A stretch of 64,000 bases of DNA, taken from positions 14,800,624 to 14,864,623 of the forward strand of contig NC_016134.3 of assembly GCF_000005505.3 (NCBI RefSeq). Reading direction: 5' to 3'. The DNA comes from Brachypodium distachyon (taxonomy: Eukaryota; Streptophyta; Magnoliopsida; Poales; Poaceae). A program made the translations under genes and the position numbers. Shown here piece by piece: positions 13,401-25,615 of the stretch. Within the stretch, counting starts at the first letter, position 1. Every line of letters begins with the position of its first letter. Below the pieces are notes generated by a model, which worked only from the letters and a program-made list of their open reading frames with translations, ran no database searches and was not told where the DNA came from.

Positions 13401-15990
13401 GCCTGTATGTCGGGGGTAGGGTCTCGTGACAAAGTAACTAGAGAACATATGTCATCTGTTAAATCGAAAAAATGGTACATGGATCTTGATTTCGATCGCG
13501 AGTCAATAGAACAACCTTAGAAACAAAGGCGAGTGGTAAATAAACGAGAACAGAGAATGTTGACGATGCTGTTGTTAGGGCTGAAATTTATGTAGGTGAA
13601 CTGTACTAAATATTTGATGTTTATGTCGACGATCAAAGCGTGATATTTGGACGAAAGCAGTTTGGGAGAAAATAAAAATAAATTATTTACAGTGCACGCA
13701 AGTTTATGTGTACCTGTGGTATACTGTACTGCCCATAGGACATATGGGTCGAAATAATACTTATGGCGACTATTAATATGATTCAGTGCATCCACGACCA
13801 CCTATGTTATAATGAACTTTACCATGTTGTTTTGCAGATGGTTCAAGTGCTAGGACAACGACGAAATTTGACGTGACGCCAACAACAGGTTGATATGGGA
13901 CAATGCATCTCGGGTTGTTCGGCAGTGGAAACATTAACGGTGAATGATTTACTATCTTGATTAGTGCCGTGTTTTCGTTGGGTGTCTGGAGTATTGGCAA
14001 GTACAATGCGGACCGACATATTTTCTGTGAAAATTGAACAGGCGAAGTTACTAGAAACAGTGAATAAAAACTGACAATGAAATTGTATGGTAAAAAGGTA
14101 TGCACGATGCAGTAGATATGTGACGAAAGTATATGAAATGGAAAGCAGGTGAGGTCTCCTATTTGTTTTATTTTAATGCTCATCGCAAATTGTAGCTGAA
14201 ACATTGTGATACCGTGCCGGTTAATCGAGAGACTTGATTTATGAACTGTGAAGTTCAGTTATAACAGATTGTGTAAATGGAGCATATTATTAAGGATGTC
14301 TGAGGGAATGAAAAATTGAGCATAGCAGATGGTGTGAAAAAAAAAGTTTGTGCAATAAAATTAAAATGGGATATGACTTAACTTCCATGCAAGAAATAGA
14401 ACTTCTTCATATGCAAATTTTGGGAGACAGTACCTGACCAAAAATAAGTGTTAACAACAGATGTGATTTGGGATATTATTTCCCGTCTCAACGGTTAATT
14501 TTTTATGCGGACGATAATGTTAAGACTTGTCCTATTGTAATTATTTTAAGACTTATCACACTGTGCATGGGATGAGATGGTTTTGTAATGTGTTCTAACC
14601 GCTTGTATATCGGATATGAAACACAGCATGTGATTTGGTGGACGACGCTGGTTTCCGGGATGAAAGTCTTGGCCAAAATGTACCAGCAGCAATATCGACA
14701 AGCTCGGAGCCGAGTAATTCTGGATCAGAGGATACGTTGCCAGGTAATATGACGAGAATGATTGGCCATGATTGAGTGATCTGTGCTGCTCCAATATTTG
14801 GTAAATGCTGTAAGTGGGCATCAGACTAACCCATCAGTTTCATGATTGTTTTAATGGTGCAGATGATAGTAAATTTAGAACAAAAAATGACCTGAATATG
14901 AGGAGCCATTCCATGGAACAAAACTCGCCAATGGCAGCAACATGTTATGTTGAGGGGGAGGTTGGACGCTTTGCAGGTACATATTGTTGGAAGAAGTTTT
15001 AGTAGAAGTAATAAACCATGATGTCCTTCTGTTGGCAAAAAAGTAGGGTCTAATGTGCATGTGCATTTTCTTTTCATATGGGTGTGATCATAACAATAAA
15101 TTTCTGTAATGGGACATTTTCATCTCCGTAATTTATAGACACCAGTGCTGCCGCGGAAGACTTGCTATGGTTCGCAAGAAGTGGAAGTTCACGTGATGGT
15201 GGTGCGGGTGGAGTATATAGATACACCGAAGTGGATGGTGCTGATGTTGTCGACGACTTCTACGACAATGTCCAGTGTTGCACCGGACGCACCGGACATG
15301 AACTTGAAGAGTGCGTGATGCATAAATGACAAAACCGTAGTTAATGTTTCATGCATTTTGTTTTGTAGTGACTGATTGAAATTTTAAAATTGTTGGACAT
15401 TTGGTTGTATCCAAATTGTGACGCAGGGCATGGTTTCGGCATATGGAACCAGAATTGCTAACGATGTCAGGATACGAGCTCAGGGAGGAATTCACAATCG
15501 GCGCGCATATGACTAGGAAGGGGGTGGATGCTGTGGTACGGTTATTTTACGACCGTGTATTGGTTGGAACGGACGATGCAACGAACAATTCTGGGAAGCT
15601 CCTTGGGAACACTGGTTTCGTGGTAAGCTGAAAAGGCTGAAAAAGATGTGGACTTCGAGAGAATTCGGATGGTACGTGGTTATGTCCTGCTCGTTATAAG
15701 CATACATAAAGGTAGTTCTGATCATGTCAGATGTGTCGACGAGAAGGAATGGTATGCAGCATCAGGGGGGATTTAGTGGTGACGTGTTTATATTGCAGAT
15801 CATGATACCCCACGACGTTGAGTACTCCTGGAGTCTGTATGTGTTCGGTAAACAAAGGAAACAAGTGACAGTACTGGATCCTGTGTTGACATGTTACTCA
15901 GCAGCTAGATATAAGACAAAGCATGGCGCAATACTGGAGTTGCTTATTGAAGGCATGTCCAGATTTGGAAAGATAGCACAAGGAGGATGG
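10451..15990 (+). pseudogene. Plant-mobile-domain-like / Ulp1-like (C48) gene, copy A, decayed
   Basis: This belongs to the large grass family that joins an N-terminal mobile-domain-like helical region to a C-terminal Ulp1 (SUMO protease) fold. Coding exons with consistent phases are 10451-11203, 11302-11439, 11528-11713, 12054-12329, 12419-12478 and 12513-12611. Several small phase-1 exons follow (for example near 12957, 13839 and 14863), then 15139-15310, 15427-15622 and 15799-15990. Exon 1 (251 codons) carries the RFSRKLAYQLMLKMNP and MDFGNGRKVKLT blocks and exon 2 the FPRIVHYD block. Exon 15427-15622 carries the MSGYELREEFTIGAHM block, and the last exon (IMIPHDVEYSWSLYVF, then VTVLDP) is the His/Asp strand pair of the Ulp1 core. 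The position before Trp, normally the catalytic His, is Ser, while the Asp is kept. A one-base deletion in the T-run near 12226-12229 shifts the frame. I found no exon with the Cys motif after 15990, so the 3' end appears lost. The spliced product is probably inactive. Confidence 0.83.
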
Positions 15991-16799
15991 GTTTGAAGTC
16001 TGATGAATGGAAGATTACAATGGTCGCTAGTCCATGAACTCACTAATTAACTAAAACATTTTAGAAATATAGTCGTCACGGGAACTCGATTTCAAAATAC
16101 AAAAGATTATTTGTCTCTAACACGTCAGGTCATATTGGTACTAAGGAGACTCTCCACAATCTCCATTCCTTAATTTAGGCATTACAACCTTCCTCTGAAT
16201 CCAGATCTTCACACCTTGTGTCCACTCCAGAACGATGGTTTCACACCATTGTTCTTCTCCAAACCCACGATGCCGTGCAGCAATTCTTTTCTCCGACGCG
16301 CCACATCGCCCTGTGTCGCAACATGATATTACAGTATGCAAGGATGTCCGGGTGTTACACGGTACGACATTTTTTTCCAGTAAGTTTATGATCTAACCTT
16401 TTTAACCTGTGTTGTTAATCCAGCCCCGTCGAAGTAATGGGCATAATGATGCAAGTACGTACCAGACTCCGTATTGTCGCAAAACAAATCAGCCAAATAA
16501 CGTTAAGCTAATCTCGTGCATAACCATTGAAACAACAACGCACTCATTACTATAGAGTTTTGACTAACCTCAATGAAGGATCATGCATGTTACAATCCTT
16601 GGAGAACAAGGAAAGTACTAGCGTCGGCTTGGGGGCATCTAATAAAGGCCGGACGAGTACTGGTGGGCTGGTTTAATATTTTTTGAGAAAAGGCGGGACA
16701 ACTACTGGTGGGCTGATTTAATACTTGCTCGTGGTGAGGATGGAGTGTGGGCCGGTGCGTACTGAAAACAAAAGGAGAAGGACATATGTGATGACAAGG
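15991..16799. other. Spacer after copy A
   Basis: No coding exon is recognised. The final Ulp1 exon expected after 15990 is not found here, which suggests a breakpoint near 16000-16100. Near-identical short phrases (TACTGGTGGGCTG at about 16660 and 16695) form a small direct repeat. The sequence just before 16800 leads into a TATA-like motif (TATTTATAAG, 16800-16809). Confidence 0.4.
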
Positions 16800-16923
16800 T
16801 ATTTATAAGTTGCGAACGTGCGCGATTGCTCTATCGAGAAGGGATAGCTGGCAGGTTCTACAAGCTTCTACCGTATACGAGAACGACCAGACTCGGGCTA
16901 CATAAGCTAGAGCTGGAGAAACG

Positions 16924-17478
16924 ATGAGTCGTGCGCAGAGAGAAAAGGCAAGAAAGTTTAGTAGCTCAGACTCTGAAAACACCAAAAGTCCGTGTGAATA
17001 AAAAGCCCGGCCATACATAGAATAACCGTGGAGATGTCGATCAAGAGGAAAAGCTTGAGATGGTGGTGCTTGGGTGATGAGAGGGTCTCACCTTCTTGCC
17101 GACCGTCCCGTGGAAGCAGAGGGACATCCACGCGAGGGGATGCTGGCGGAAGGTTGCGACCAGCTCCGCTATTAGCGACTGGCTGGCCGTCAGAGATGAA
17201 GACGAAGTGGCAAGAAGGAGCGTCGGCAACAAGAACATCCGCGTTCGATAGACCTGGGCAGGCGTGCTTCTTTGCAGAGCGCTGAAGACGAAGTGGCAAG
17301 AAGGGATGCGGCAAGGCGTGCAGGGCGATTTGATCGGGAAGAAGAGGACGAGGTGTGGATAACAATACTGGATGAATCAGCATCTGAAGACCCTTGAGAA
17401 GAAAGGTCGGTCAACGCTTCCGGAGCAGGTGCCGGCAAAGTGATATGGATATCATCCGACGATGAACATTACGTTTAG
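16924..17478 (+). pseudogene. Short decayed locus of unknown function with two SIM-like motifs
   Basis: A TATA-like box (16800-16809) precedes ATG 16924, which opens MSRAQREKARKFSSSDSEN, a basic then Ser/acid-rich start. That frame meets a stop after about 25 codons. The same frame reopens at about 17275-17397 as an Ala/Arg/Glu-rich stretch ending DREEEDEVWITILDESASED plus Pro and a stop. A second frame ends at 17478 with GKVIWISSDDEHYV. Both tails look like SUMO-interacting motifs (a hydrophobic core VWITIL or VIWI followed by Ser/acidic residues). A 21-bp phrase (GAAGACGAAGTGGCAAGAAGG) occurs twice (about 17192 and 17284). I do not recognise the family. The SIM reading is inference and could be chance in acidic sequence. 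Confidence 0.3.
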
Positions 17479-17665
17479 ATGTGTGTGCGTGTGACTTGGT
17501 TCGTGAAAAAAATAATGAATGTTAGGGAAATTAGAAACAGGTCGTGCAATGAGGAGTTTAGCATCTGGTCGTACAATGAGCTGTCGTGAGCATGTGTTGT
17601 TGCGAAAATATATCAAGTCGTGACGAACTTATTGTTGCGCCTTAATCTGTCTAAATGATAAGACT

Positions 17666-20600
17666 TCAGAGGACATGGAAAGCTGTCTTGATAGCTTCGA
17701 GAGCGTCTGCCGGGGTTTTGCTGATGTTACCCTCCAGCCGCATAACTTCATAGAGGGTGTTCTGACGATGCATGTTGTATGATTCCTGAAAATAGAATGA
17801 AATGTGAGGCAAATTTTATTATTAAGGCAAAATGATCACACTGAATTAAGGTATGAGTTCGGAACTGGCCTGGGTGAGAGGGGTCATGAGCTTCTCCCCA
17901 TCGAAGTTCCGCAACATATAAATCATGCAGAGACCGGAATGCTGGCTGTGACAAAAAAAAATTGGACTCCGTGATATTCCGTTGAAGATAAATAGTTTTA
18001 AACATATGATGCAATTGACGAAAATTCACTGAGTACAAGCGTAAAAATACCTTGGGAAATGTTCAGTCATGAGAATGGGAACCTTCGGGTCCACTCAGTG
18101 GTGTCGCATGACCAATTTTTGAACATCTTCCAGACACATCTGAAGAACTCAGTTAGCATAAGGTCAGATATGTGTTCATGTATCACAATTCTTTCATTTG
18201 AGAACCCGAGAGGGCCAGCAACTGGGTCGAGCACAGTGATACATTTGTGCAGCATATCGAGCGCGTATGCACACCAGCCATCGTCCATCTGAACAGGAAT
18301 GCCGAACTGTTGAGATGGAGGGCAGATGTGGGAACAATATAACAAATCTGAATGCTATCTGAAATAAGGATATCACAAGTACTCAAAAAAGAATGTCAGT
18401 ACTAACCATCCTACAAGACATAAGGTTGAAGTTCTTGACATCCTCAGTTAACCAATCGATCGTGGATTGCAATGAAGATGGGTCAACACCGGAAAGAGCG
18501 CAAATCTGAATGCATTGAAAACAAAATGATGATGGTTCCACAGAGAAGAGATTGCCATAATGCAGACCCTGTATAAAACTTATATAGACAAAAACATGGC
18601 AAAATGAAGATGAGCTTACAGAAAAATCTGGCTCCACGAACTTGCGCCACCTTAGACCTTTAGCATCTCTAGATGTGATGGAATCAATCTGATCCATCCG
18701 ACGCATGATAAGAGTACATGTGTCATGGCATAGGTTTGAACCGGTAACTAGCTGCTGTTTAATGAACATTCCGTCGATTCGTGGCAATCGTGGTTTGGGG
18801 TGGAGTACCCTTGTCCTGAAAAAAACAACAAAAATGTTCGGATGAAACAAATGCATCCAAAATTGTCTGTTGCGTGTAACAAAAATGCAATTGGTGACAA
18901 TGGTGAGTGCAGGAAAGAAAAAACACCTGGCCAAAACCGAAGAGCTTGCACGTGCGAGCCAGTGTTCTATTGCCATAGATGCAGTAGGTGACGGTCCAAC
19001 GGGTGCAGATCCAAGGGACCAGGGATCGCGAGCAAAATTAGAAGGGGGGAGAACAGCCCTGTGTATTTGCCCAAGGTTGTGAGGCTGCATGAAAACGACA
19101 TGCCCTTCCGGGTTTGGAGCATCTACGACAGACATTATGAGAACAGAAGCGATGTCATGAGCGAACTTTGACAAGCGAGACTTCACTTCGAGTGGGAGTT
19201 GTGTATCGCCATTGTTGAGGTGCAATGGTTGGATATGTGAGTTTTGTCTCCCCAATGGAATCTGCGGGGAGCTTGGGTTCGTAAAGGAGGGTTGTTGGAA
19301 CTTCGTTTTCTTCAAACCTGAAAATAGGTAATTTGAATTGAAGAACAAGTGCATGAACTTGCGGAAAAAAAGGGTCTTACAAGTCTAACCACGTTAGTCC
19401 GCGTCTGCAATTGCTTTGTTCCCATTATCCTCGTTGCAGATGATTTGCCTTTTTCCTTTGAAGGGACTTTGAGCCGTTGAGCTTTCTGCAAAAATACTGA
19501 AGTAAGGAGTTACAGGACATCCGGACTTAGTATGAAAACATATAACCTGCGTCACGACATATATTTCGTCAGCGATAACAACAATACGGTCACCCGCATG
19601 ATTATGTGCCATCATGTATTCCCGAATAAAGCTATGGATTCATTTCATTACATGTGGTGCTTCATAACGCCTATAAATGTTGAAGGTGGATTTCATTACA
19701 TACCTTCTCCTTCCTTCAAGTTGCCAGAAGAGTGTGCCGATTTTGTATGAGGGGGCGTTGTAAACGCTTTGGCATCTGTTAACGTGACGAGAAGCGTAGT
19801 AATGTTGTAACAAACAGAAAAGAATTAAAAAGTGCTATATTTGTAAATATGTGTGAACGATTGGTTTGCGTACATGATAGTCAAAAAAATAAACTACGAT
19901 AAGGAGTGACGTGTGCAGGTATTTTAGTATAATAGAACAAATATTTGTGCAAACCTGGTCCCGTGTGCCAGTTTGAGACGATACACTTAGGATAACCCAT
20001 GGTTCGGCAACACGGACATGGGTCGGTTCGGGAATTTAAAAGCTTGCCAGCGAAACGGAACATCTCGTTCTGACATTTTTCTCTGAATTCAGTTGCGAAG
20101 GACAACAGCCATGCGTTGTGCTCTTTTAGCAAAATCGGTATCTTCGTGTCGGCCTGTGAGAGTTCATTTGGGAGTTGTATAATAAAAAAAAAGCTGTTAC
20201 AAGGTTAAACAAGTTCTCCGCGAGGTGGGTTTAAGTGCTTACAAGGTGAGGGTAGTTGACCTGGAGATGTTCTGCAAATTCCGCAGGCCCAGGCTTACAT
20301 GTATTGCCGATGTGGGTAGCTTTGGGCGGGTTTGGGGTTTGATCGCTGAATAGTCTGACTGCAGTAATTCCTTTAGGAGGAACAGAAGCACCGGACTTGG
20401 AAGATGACATACATTGCCCCCTGACCTGCTGTGTGGTAAATTGAGCAAGGTGCCATATGAGCGGAATGAAATACGAAAATACATGTACCTACGATAAAAC
20501 AATTATAGATTTGGAGACAACAATCCGCGATAAATTCAGTTCCACAACGGAGGTAATAAAAGAAATTAGACCGTTAACGGTAAAACAATATGTAGTCTTC

Positions 20601-21379
20601 GCAGTTGAGACGTACGATGATAAGAGTTCTTGGATGGAAGTACGAGGGCTCCCCGTTGTGAACAGCAGTAATGAAATCAGTCATCTTCCTGATAGTATCA
20701 TAATCAAACACAAGTACTCTGGGGACCACATCCTTGGGCTTGTTGAGTGGTCCAAGGTCAAGATTGTCGAGGTAGAAAATCTGGAACAGAACAATTTGGT
20801 ACAATGGGTCATACGGTGTTAGAAGATGGAAAGGATTAGGAAAGTGCGAGGGCAAACTAGCATACATAGAATCGTTGACACTGGTATAACCAAGGTGAGT
20901 GAAAAGAAAAAATCATTTACCTGCAGGAATAAGTGGCATCCATCAAGGTGAATTGTGGAATAACCATGCGCGACATCGGATTTGTACTTCTTGCAAGCAA
21001 GGACCAAGTGCTTCAGTAAATATTGTGCCCAGTTGTACCGAATGATCTCGGAGGGGTGATTTACTGCTCCGACGAAGTCAAGTGTTACATAGTCATGTTT
21101 GGAAGTTGGTACTACCATATGACCAACGATGTATATGACAAAAGCAATTTTGAAACATTCTTTCTCAAACTGAGTCGATTCCGCCGTGAGTGGTTTGGAC
21201 AAGAACAACTCAGCTGTTTTCAGGCTGTGAGCCCCTTTCTCTGATATTTCAAGTGCTGCTTTCTTATAATGCGAGAAAGATGGGGACATGTCTTCGATTT
21301 CTGCGGCAACGACTTTACCATCCGCGAAACCAAAACGATTTACAAAAAGAAAGGAAAAGAAAAACAGGAATAAGGGCAA
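17666..21379 (-). pseudogene. Mobile-domain-like / Ulp1-like (C48) gene, copy B, 5'-truncated and decayed
   Basis: It belongs to the same family as copy A, in opposite orientation and strongly diverged. Exons in gene order are: from about 21330 to 20921 (mobile-domain part, YSTIHLDGCHLFLQ at the donor), 20780 downward (IFYLDNLDLGPLNKP, PRVLVFDYD), about 20420-20260, 20153-19955 (ILLKEHNAWLLSFATEF, CPCCRTMGYPKC, SNWHTGP), about 19778-19706, about 19480-19380, about 19320-18930, about 18815-18620, about 18508-18405, about 18318-18050, 17945-17870 and 17785-17666. The Ulp1 core reads MDDGWCAYALDMLHKCITVLD, so Gly replaces the His before Trp. In the penultimate exon it reads QHSGLCMIYMLRNFDGEKLM, so Ser sits where the Cys nucleophile is expected. 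One frameshift lies near 18067-18082, and the 17870 donor is GC, not GT. The N-terminal exon seen in copy A has no counterpart upstream of 21379. Confidence 0.83.
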
Positions 21380-22225
21380 GGCCCAGGAGGTGTCACAGTT
21401 ACTCCAAAAAAAACCTTCCTAATGAGGTTGAAGTGGGCTACACTTTGATCAAGCACTACAGTCGGGGAGGATTTGATGTTTTAAAAAATTCTCTGATTTA
21501 TTGAACTCTTTTACGGTACCTTTATACTGCCCGGGAAAGGTGAGCGGTATATACTTAATCTGACCGTCCATTTTCCAGGACATTACCGCTATTTGCATTT
21601 AATTATCAATATATGTTTACGTAAAAGTAATTTATCCAGGAGTGTTGGGCCGAGGCCCATTTTCTCCGATCAGAGGCACGCCGCCGCCATGCCCGACCTC
21701 TGCCTTCCTCGTATCTTACGGCGGCGATCGTCTTCCTCGCAGGCCGCACTCCTCAATAATACGCGTACAACCTGATGACCAAGCACCTGACAAAAATTTC
21801 ATGACGTAGCGTCATCGGCTAATCGCCCACATTCTGGACGACGGAGGACTGAGCACGTCGTCCACCAAGACAAATAGCTAGTCTACCGAATTCTGATTGT
21901 TGTTTGTGCTAGAATTTGTAAACGGCCGGGGTGAGGTAGACGACGGCAAGGACGGCGCCACGGCGGAATCTGGCGGCCGGGGCGAGGTCGACGACGGCGG
22001 GGACGGCGGAGTCCGGTGACTGGGACGAGGTCTACGACGGCTGGGACGGCCAAGTCCGGCTGCCGAGCGAGTCGAGCGGTGGGCGGCCGAACGTACGTGT
22101 ACAGAGCTAGGTGATGAGAGCAAATGGGCTTCAGCCCATTACAAATTGCTATTCACGTACAGAAAGGAAAAATCTTTTACCCTTAATACTTTTAAATGGC
22201 TATCAAATCAACGGTGCAGATTTAT
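21380..22225. other. Spacer with a GC-rich imperfect tandem repeat
   Basis: From about 21915 to 22075 there are roughly three imperfect copies of a unit of about 48 bp built on GGGGCGAGGTCGACGACGGC, separated by GGACGGCG phrases. Its translations are Ser/Pro/Arg low-complexity and not a recognisable protein. The rest (21480-21900) is non-coding. The change of composition near 21500-21640 may mark the right limit of the Ulp1-like/MULE complex. Confidence 0.5.
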
Positions 22226-22770
22226 CTACTGCTCCCACCCCTTAGCAGTATAGGGGTACTGTAAAATCCCTCGATTTCTTTCCTTCCAGATACCCCAGAT
22301 CACAATAGCAGCAAGGCATTGATTGACTTGCCTGTGTGCCGATGGAAGGAGCACCAGCCACCAAACCTCGGCAACCGAGTTAGCATTCGAGATCGCTCTG
22401 AAGATTGCCGGATTCTGAACATTCAAACGCAGCCAAACCTCCCGAGAGAAGGTGCAGGTCAGAAAGAGATGATCAATATTTTCCAGAACTTGGTCACAAA
22501 AGCAGCTAAGCGCGTCGTGAGGCCATCCCCTACTAGCAGCCAACCGATCAGCAGTCCAAATCCTTTTCTGAAGCAACAGCCAAATAAATAAATGAATTTT
22601 CCCATCGCTTTAATCTTTCATACACTATCGAGAGGGGCTGCTTGATTCTCTCACAAAATTGCATCGCATAAGCGGAGCTAGCAGAGTACAATCCATTCCC
22701 ACTGAATTTCCACACAATAGAGTCTGAGACAGCGGTCAGCCTGACTCACAAGTCAGGGTAAAAGGGCATT
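22226..22770 (-). pseudogene. LINE (non-LTR retrotransposon) fragment: 3' end of reverse transcriptase ORF with RT zinc-binding domain
   Basis: Read on the minus strand, this is the extreme C-terminus of a plant L1-type LINE polyprotein. It contains the FSGNGLYSASSAYAMQF approach, then IWTADRLAASRGWPHD, a CX2C-type knuckle (CFC, HLFLTCTFSREVW) and the closing IWGIWKERNRGI block, with a TAG stop at 22226-22228. These are the landmarks of the zf-RVT domain. The body of the reverse transcriptase is absent, so the copy is 5'-truncated, as is usual for LINEs. The frame is continuous over about 110 codons and becomes uncertain upstream of about 22600. The element is dead. Confidence 0.83.
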
Positions 22771-24088
22771 TGGAGCTATGATTTGGTTCAGCCAATTGTG
22801 TTCAAGTGGTAGTTCTTCCTCCCCACGTTATGAACTTCTTTTGAAAGAAGATATCAAACTGAATGCTTAGTTGCTTACTGAATTCTGACCATTTCAAGTG
22901 CTTCTTCTGAATTTTTGCCTGGTAGCACGTTGAGGTTAGAAGCACAAAATCTCTTTTGTTTTTATGCATGATTGAGATGAATTCCAAGAAAAACACAGAT
23001 GGTGGAATTCTTCATCCTTAAAGTAGATTTGATGATCTATGGATGTTTCCCTCCTTTCTGAAAAAAAAACATCATTTCCTTTCTGTAGTCTCCTCAACCA
23101 CAATATAGTTAATTTCAAATGACAGTAGGATTCTGGCCCCTTGTTTACGTTCAAAATGAACTCAATTTACAATGGATATCTTGGGATCTCCGTTTTCGAA
23201 ATTGTATCAGGATATTTTGAAGTTGACCACACAGAACCTCGAAGTTATTGTTCTTCAAAACTTCACTGCACGATGATACATAAGACTATACGAGTAGCTT
23301 AAAGCATGATTTGGCCTACACATATGGACAGCTTGGGGGTTGCAGTTCACCATCGGAATCCGTGGGATTTGAAATTGCATAAGGATATTGGAACAAGTTG
23401 ATGGTATATACATAAGAGTAACTTAAACCACAACGAGGACAGCTAGAATTAATAGGATCGGCTCTGATGATGTGGTCATAGGTGGCTCTGATCAACGAGA
23501 CCAATGATTCTGTACTACGTTTATTTATTTAAGAAAAAAAAAAGCCTAATCGAACTGAACCGATACTTGCACTAGTTCGTGTTGTTTTTATCAACTTTTA
23601 TCTTTTTTTATTACTCTACACGGAGGGTTCAAATTCCTTAATACTTTCTTCAATCCTTATTAATTGTCTCAAATTTGTCCAAATATAGATGTATTTATGC
23701 CCAAAAAGTGTCTAGATACATATAATATTTCGACAATCAATATGGATCAGAGGAAGTAACCTATTTTTCTAAGACAACTGAAGCGCTTGTTTTTGGCCCG
23801 GATCTTACTCGAAACCTGGCTCTGCCACTGTGTGAGGCCATGGGGTACTTAGGTCCACGTTAGCACAATCTCAGTCCCAACATCCCTTCGCCCTAAGCCT
23901 TAATCAGAACGACGGCCGCAGCGCGGAGGGAAGAGATTCGACCGAAGTGGCTACATCTCCGGCCAGCCGGTTCCATGACAGATGCAGCACCAGAGAAGAC
24001 AATACTGCCCGAGAAGAAAACATAACCATCTTGCTCGAATTGTACGAATTCCAAATGCATCCCAGGCCTGCACATTCCAATTTATGTA
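22771..24088. other. AT-rich non-coding stretch
   Basis: I see no gene. A-runs occur at 23061-23069 and 23535-23543. The segment near 23620-23760 (ACGGAGGGTTCAAATTCC, then TGTCTCAAATTTGTCC) resembles the inside of the Stowaway element at 24089 and may be an old relic of one, without clear ends. Confidence 0.45.
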
Positions 24089-24213
24089 CTTCCTCCGTCT
24101 AACAAAAGATGTCTCAAATTTATCAAAATTGGATGTATCTATACATGACTTAGTGTATAGATGTATTCAAATTTAGTCAAAATTGAGACATACTTTGTTG
24201 GACGGAGGGAGTA
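24087..24213. mobile_element. Stowaway (Tc1/Mariner) MITE, 123 bp
   Basis: The element is 24089-24211, flanked by TA on each side (24087-24088 and 24212-24213). The ends are inverted: CTTCCTCCGTCTAACAAAAG on the left, and the right end reads GTTGGACGGAGGGAG. The middle is a long palindrome (TGTCTCAAATT..AATTGAGACA). This is the classic grass Stowaway layout. A close relative is at 37118-37239. Confidence 0.9.
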
Positions 24214-25615
24214 GTAGATGTAGTTCAGGTGTTGAAATTTCCTCACTGTTAGCACAACTATCCAAGGTCTTCGCTTCTACCTGGGAGGTTCTTTGTTCTC
24301 ATCTAGACTCTAGAGCATATATAAAACTCGCCAGTGCACACATTCATTGTTCTCATCTACAAGACCACATCTCTAGTTAAATATACGTACCTTCCTCGAC
24401 AAAGTGATTAGGACTTGTAATAGATCTACGACAACTATATCTTTTTTCATGGGTGATAGTAACTCTTCAAGGTAATAACATAGAATAATATATATACTGA
24501 GGCGGGGAAGAAGTATGTACTGTCTTACTACCTAGGAAATAATAAATTTTCAAAAGTAATCAAATGAAAGGATACAGGGTTCATTAACTGGAGGAACTAC
24601 ACCGTTATCAAAAAAGGAGGAAGGCCGTTTGTCTCCAATGACCTCTAGGCCCACCCACCAAGCTACAAAACACAAAATGGTTCATTGCATTCACAAAAAG
24701 TTTTACATTCTGCTGAGTTACATAAAGGAAGACAAACATGTAAAACAGAGTTTACCCCAGATGGCCAGATTGACATCCATGACACTCAAACTTGCGGAAC
24801 GCACCACAAAAAGAAGAAAGCTCCATCTTGCCACCCACATTACATGTCATCACCGAACCGTGGTCGACAACACTGACCTCAGTATGGACGACCACCGACG
24901 GTGCGACCCATGAGCACTAGCCGTTACCATGCTTGTTGACAAACAAACCCAAGACTTCAATTGCGGATCTCAATTCAACAGCAACGTGAACAAGCAGCAT
25001 GTGTTCCAGGATCTACCACTCCAACGAGACGCATTGCAGATGGTAACAACACACAACAACACTAACACTAACAACTCCAGGGCTCATGGAATCGTCTTGC
25101 ATCGATCCTCCTCGTGAGTCGCGTTTCTGGCAGAGCCTACCGCAGCTTTTTGGCCCGGCATCGTGTAGAAAACAGTTGAGAATACTGGCGGCCCAGCTGA
25201 AAATATGTGGGAACGTTTGAAAATTTGCAAATTGCCCAGCACTTATATGCGCGGTAGGCAGCTGGGCCGGCACATTTGAAAAAGATCTGGGCCCATTCGA
25301 TTTGCATCATGTGCCATTACGAACTTTTGCTCCGGCTAAAGAAGAGGTGTTTAAAAAAACTAAAGAAGAGGTAGGCGGCAGCTGCGGAACACAGACCTTT
25401 CCATCCCCCCGGCAGCTTCGAGAAGCTACTCGTTTGGGAGGGGAAAAAATCCGTCCACCGTAACTCCATTGCTTGTCGACGGGGCGGGCGTGGTGAGGTG
25501 CGCCGTCGAGAACCTCCTCTACCGTTTCCACATGAGGAAGCGGATCCGTGGCTTGCGGCGATAAAAGGTGATGATCCCCCTCGGTCTCAAGTGAGTTCTT
25601 TCCCTTCCTGATATG
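24214..25615. other. Non-coding stretch
   Basis: No coding region is supported. Frames around 24629-25117 are His/Thr-rich and lack any motif or splice context. From 25360 the sequence becomes GC-richer and may be the edge of an old gene fragment, but nothing identifiable remains. Confidence 0.4.
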
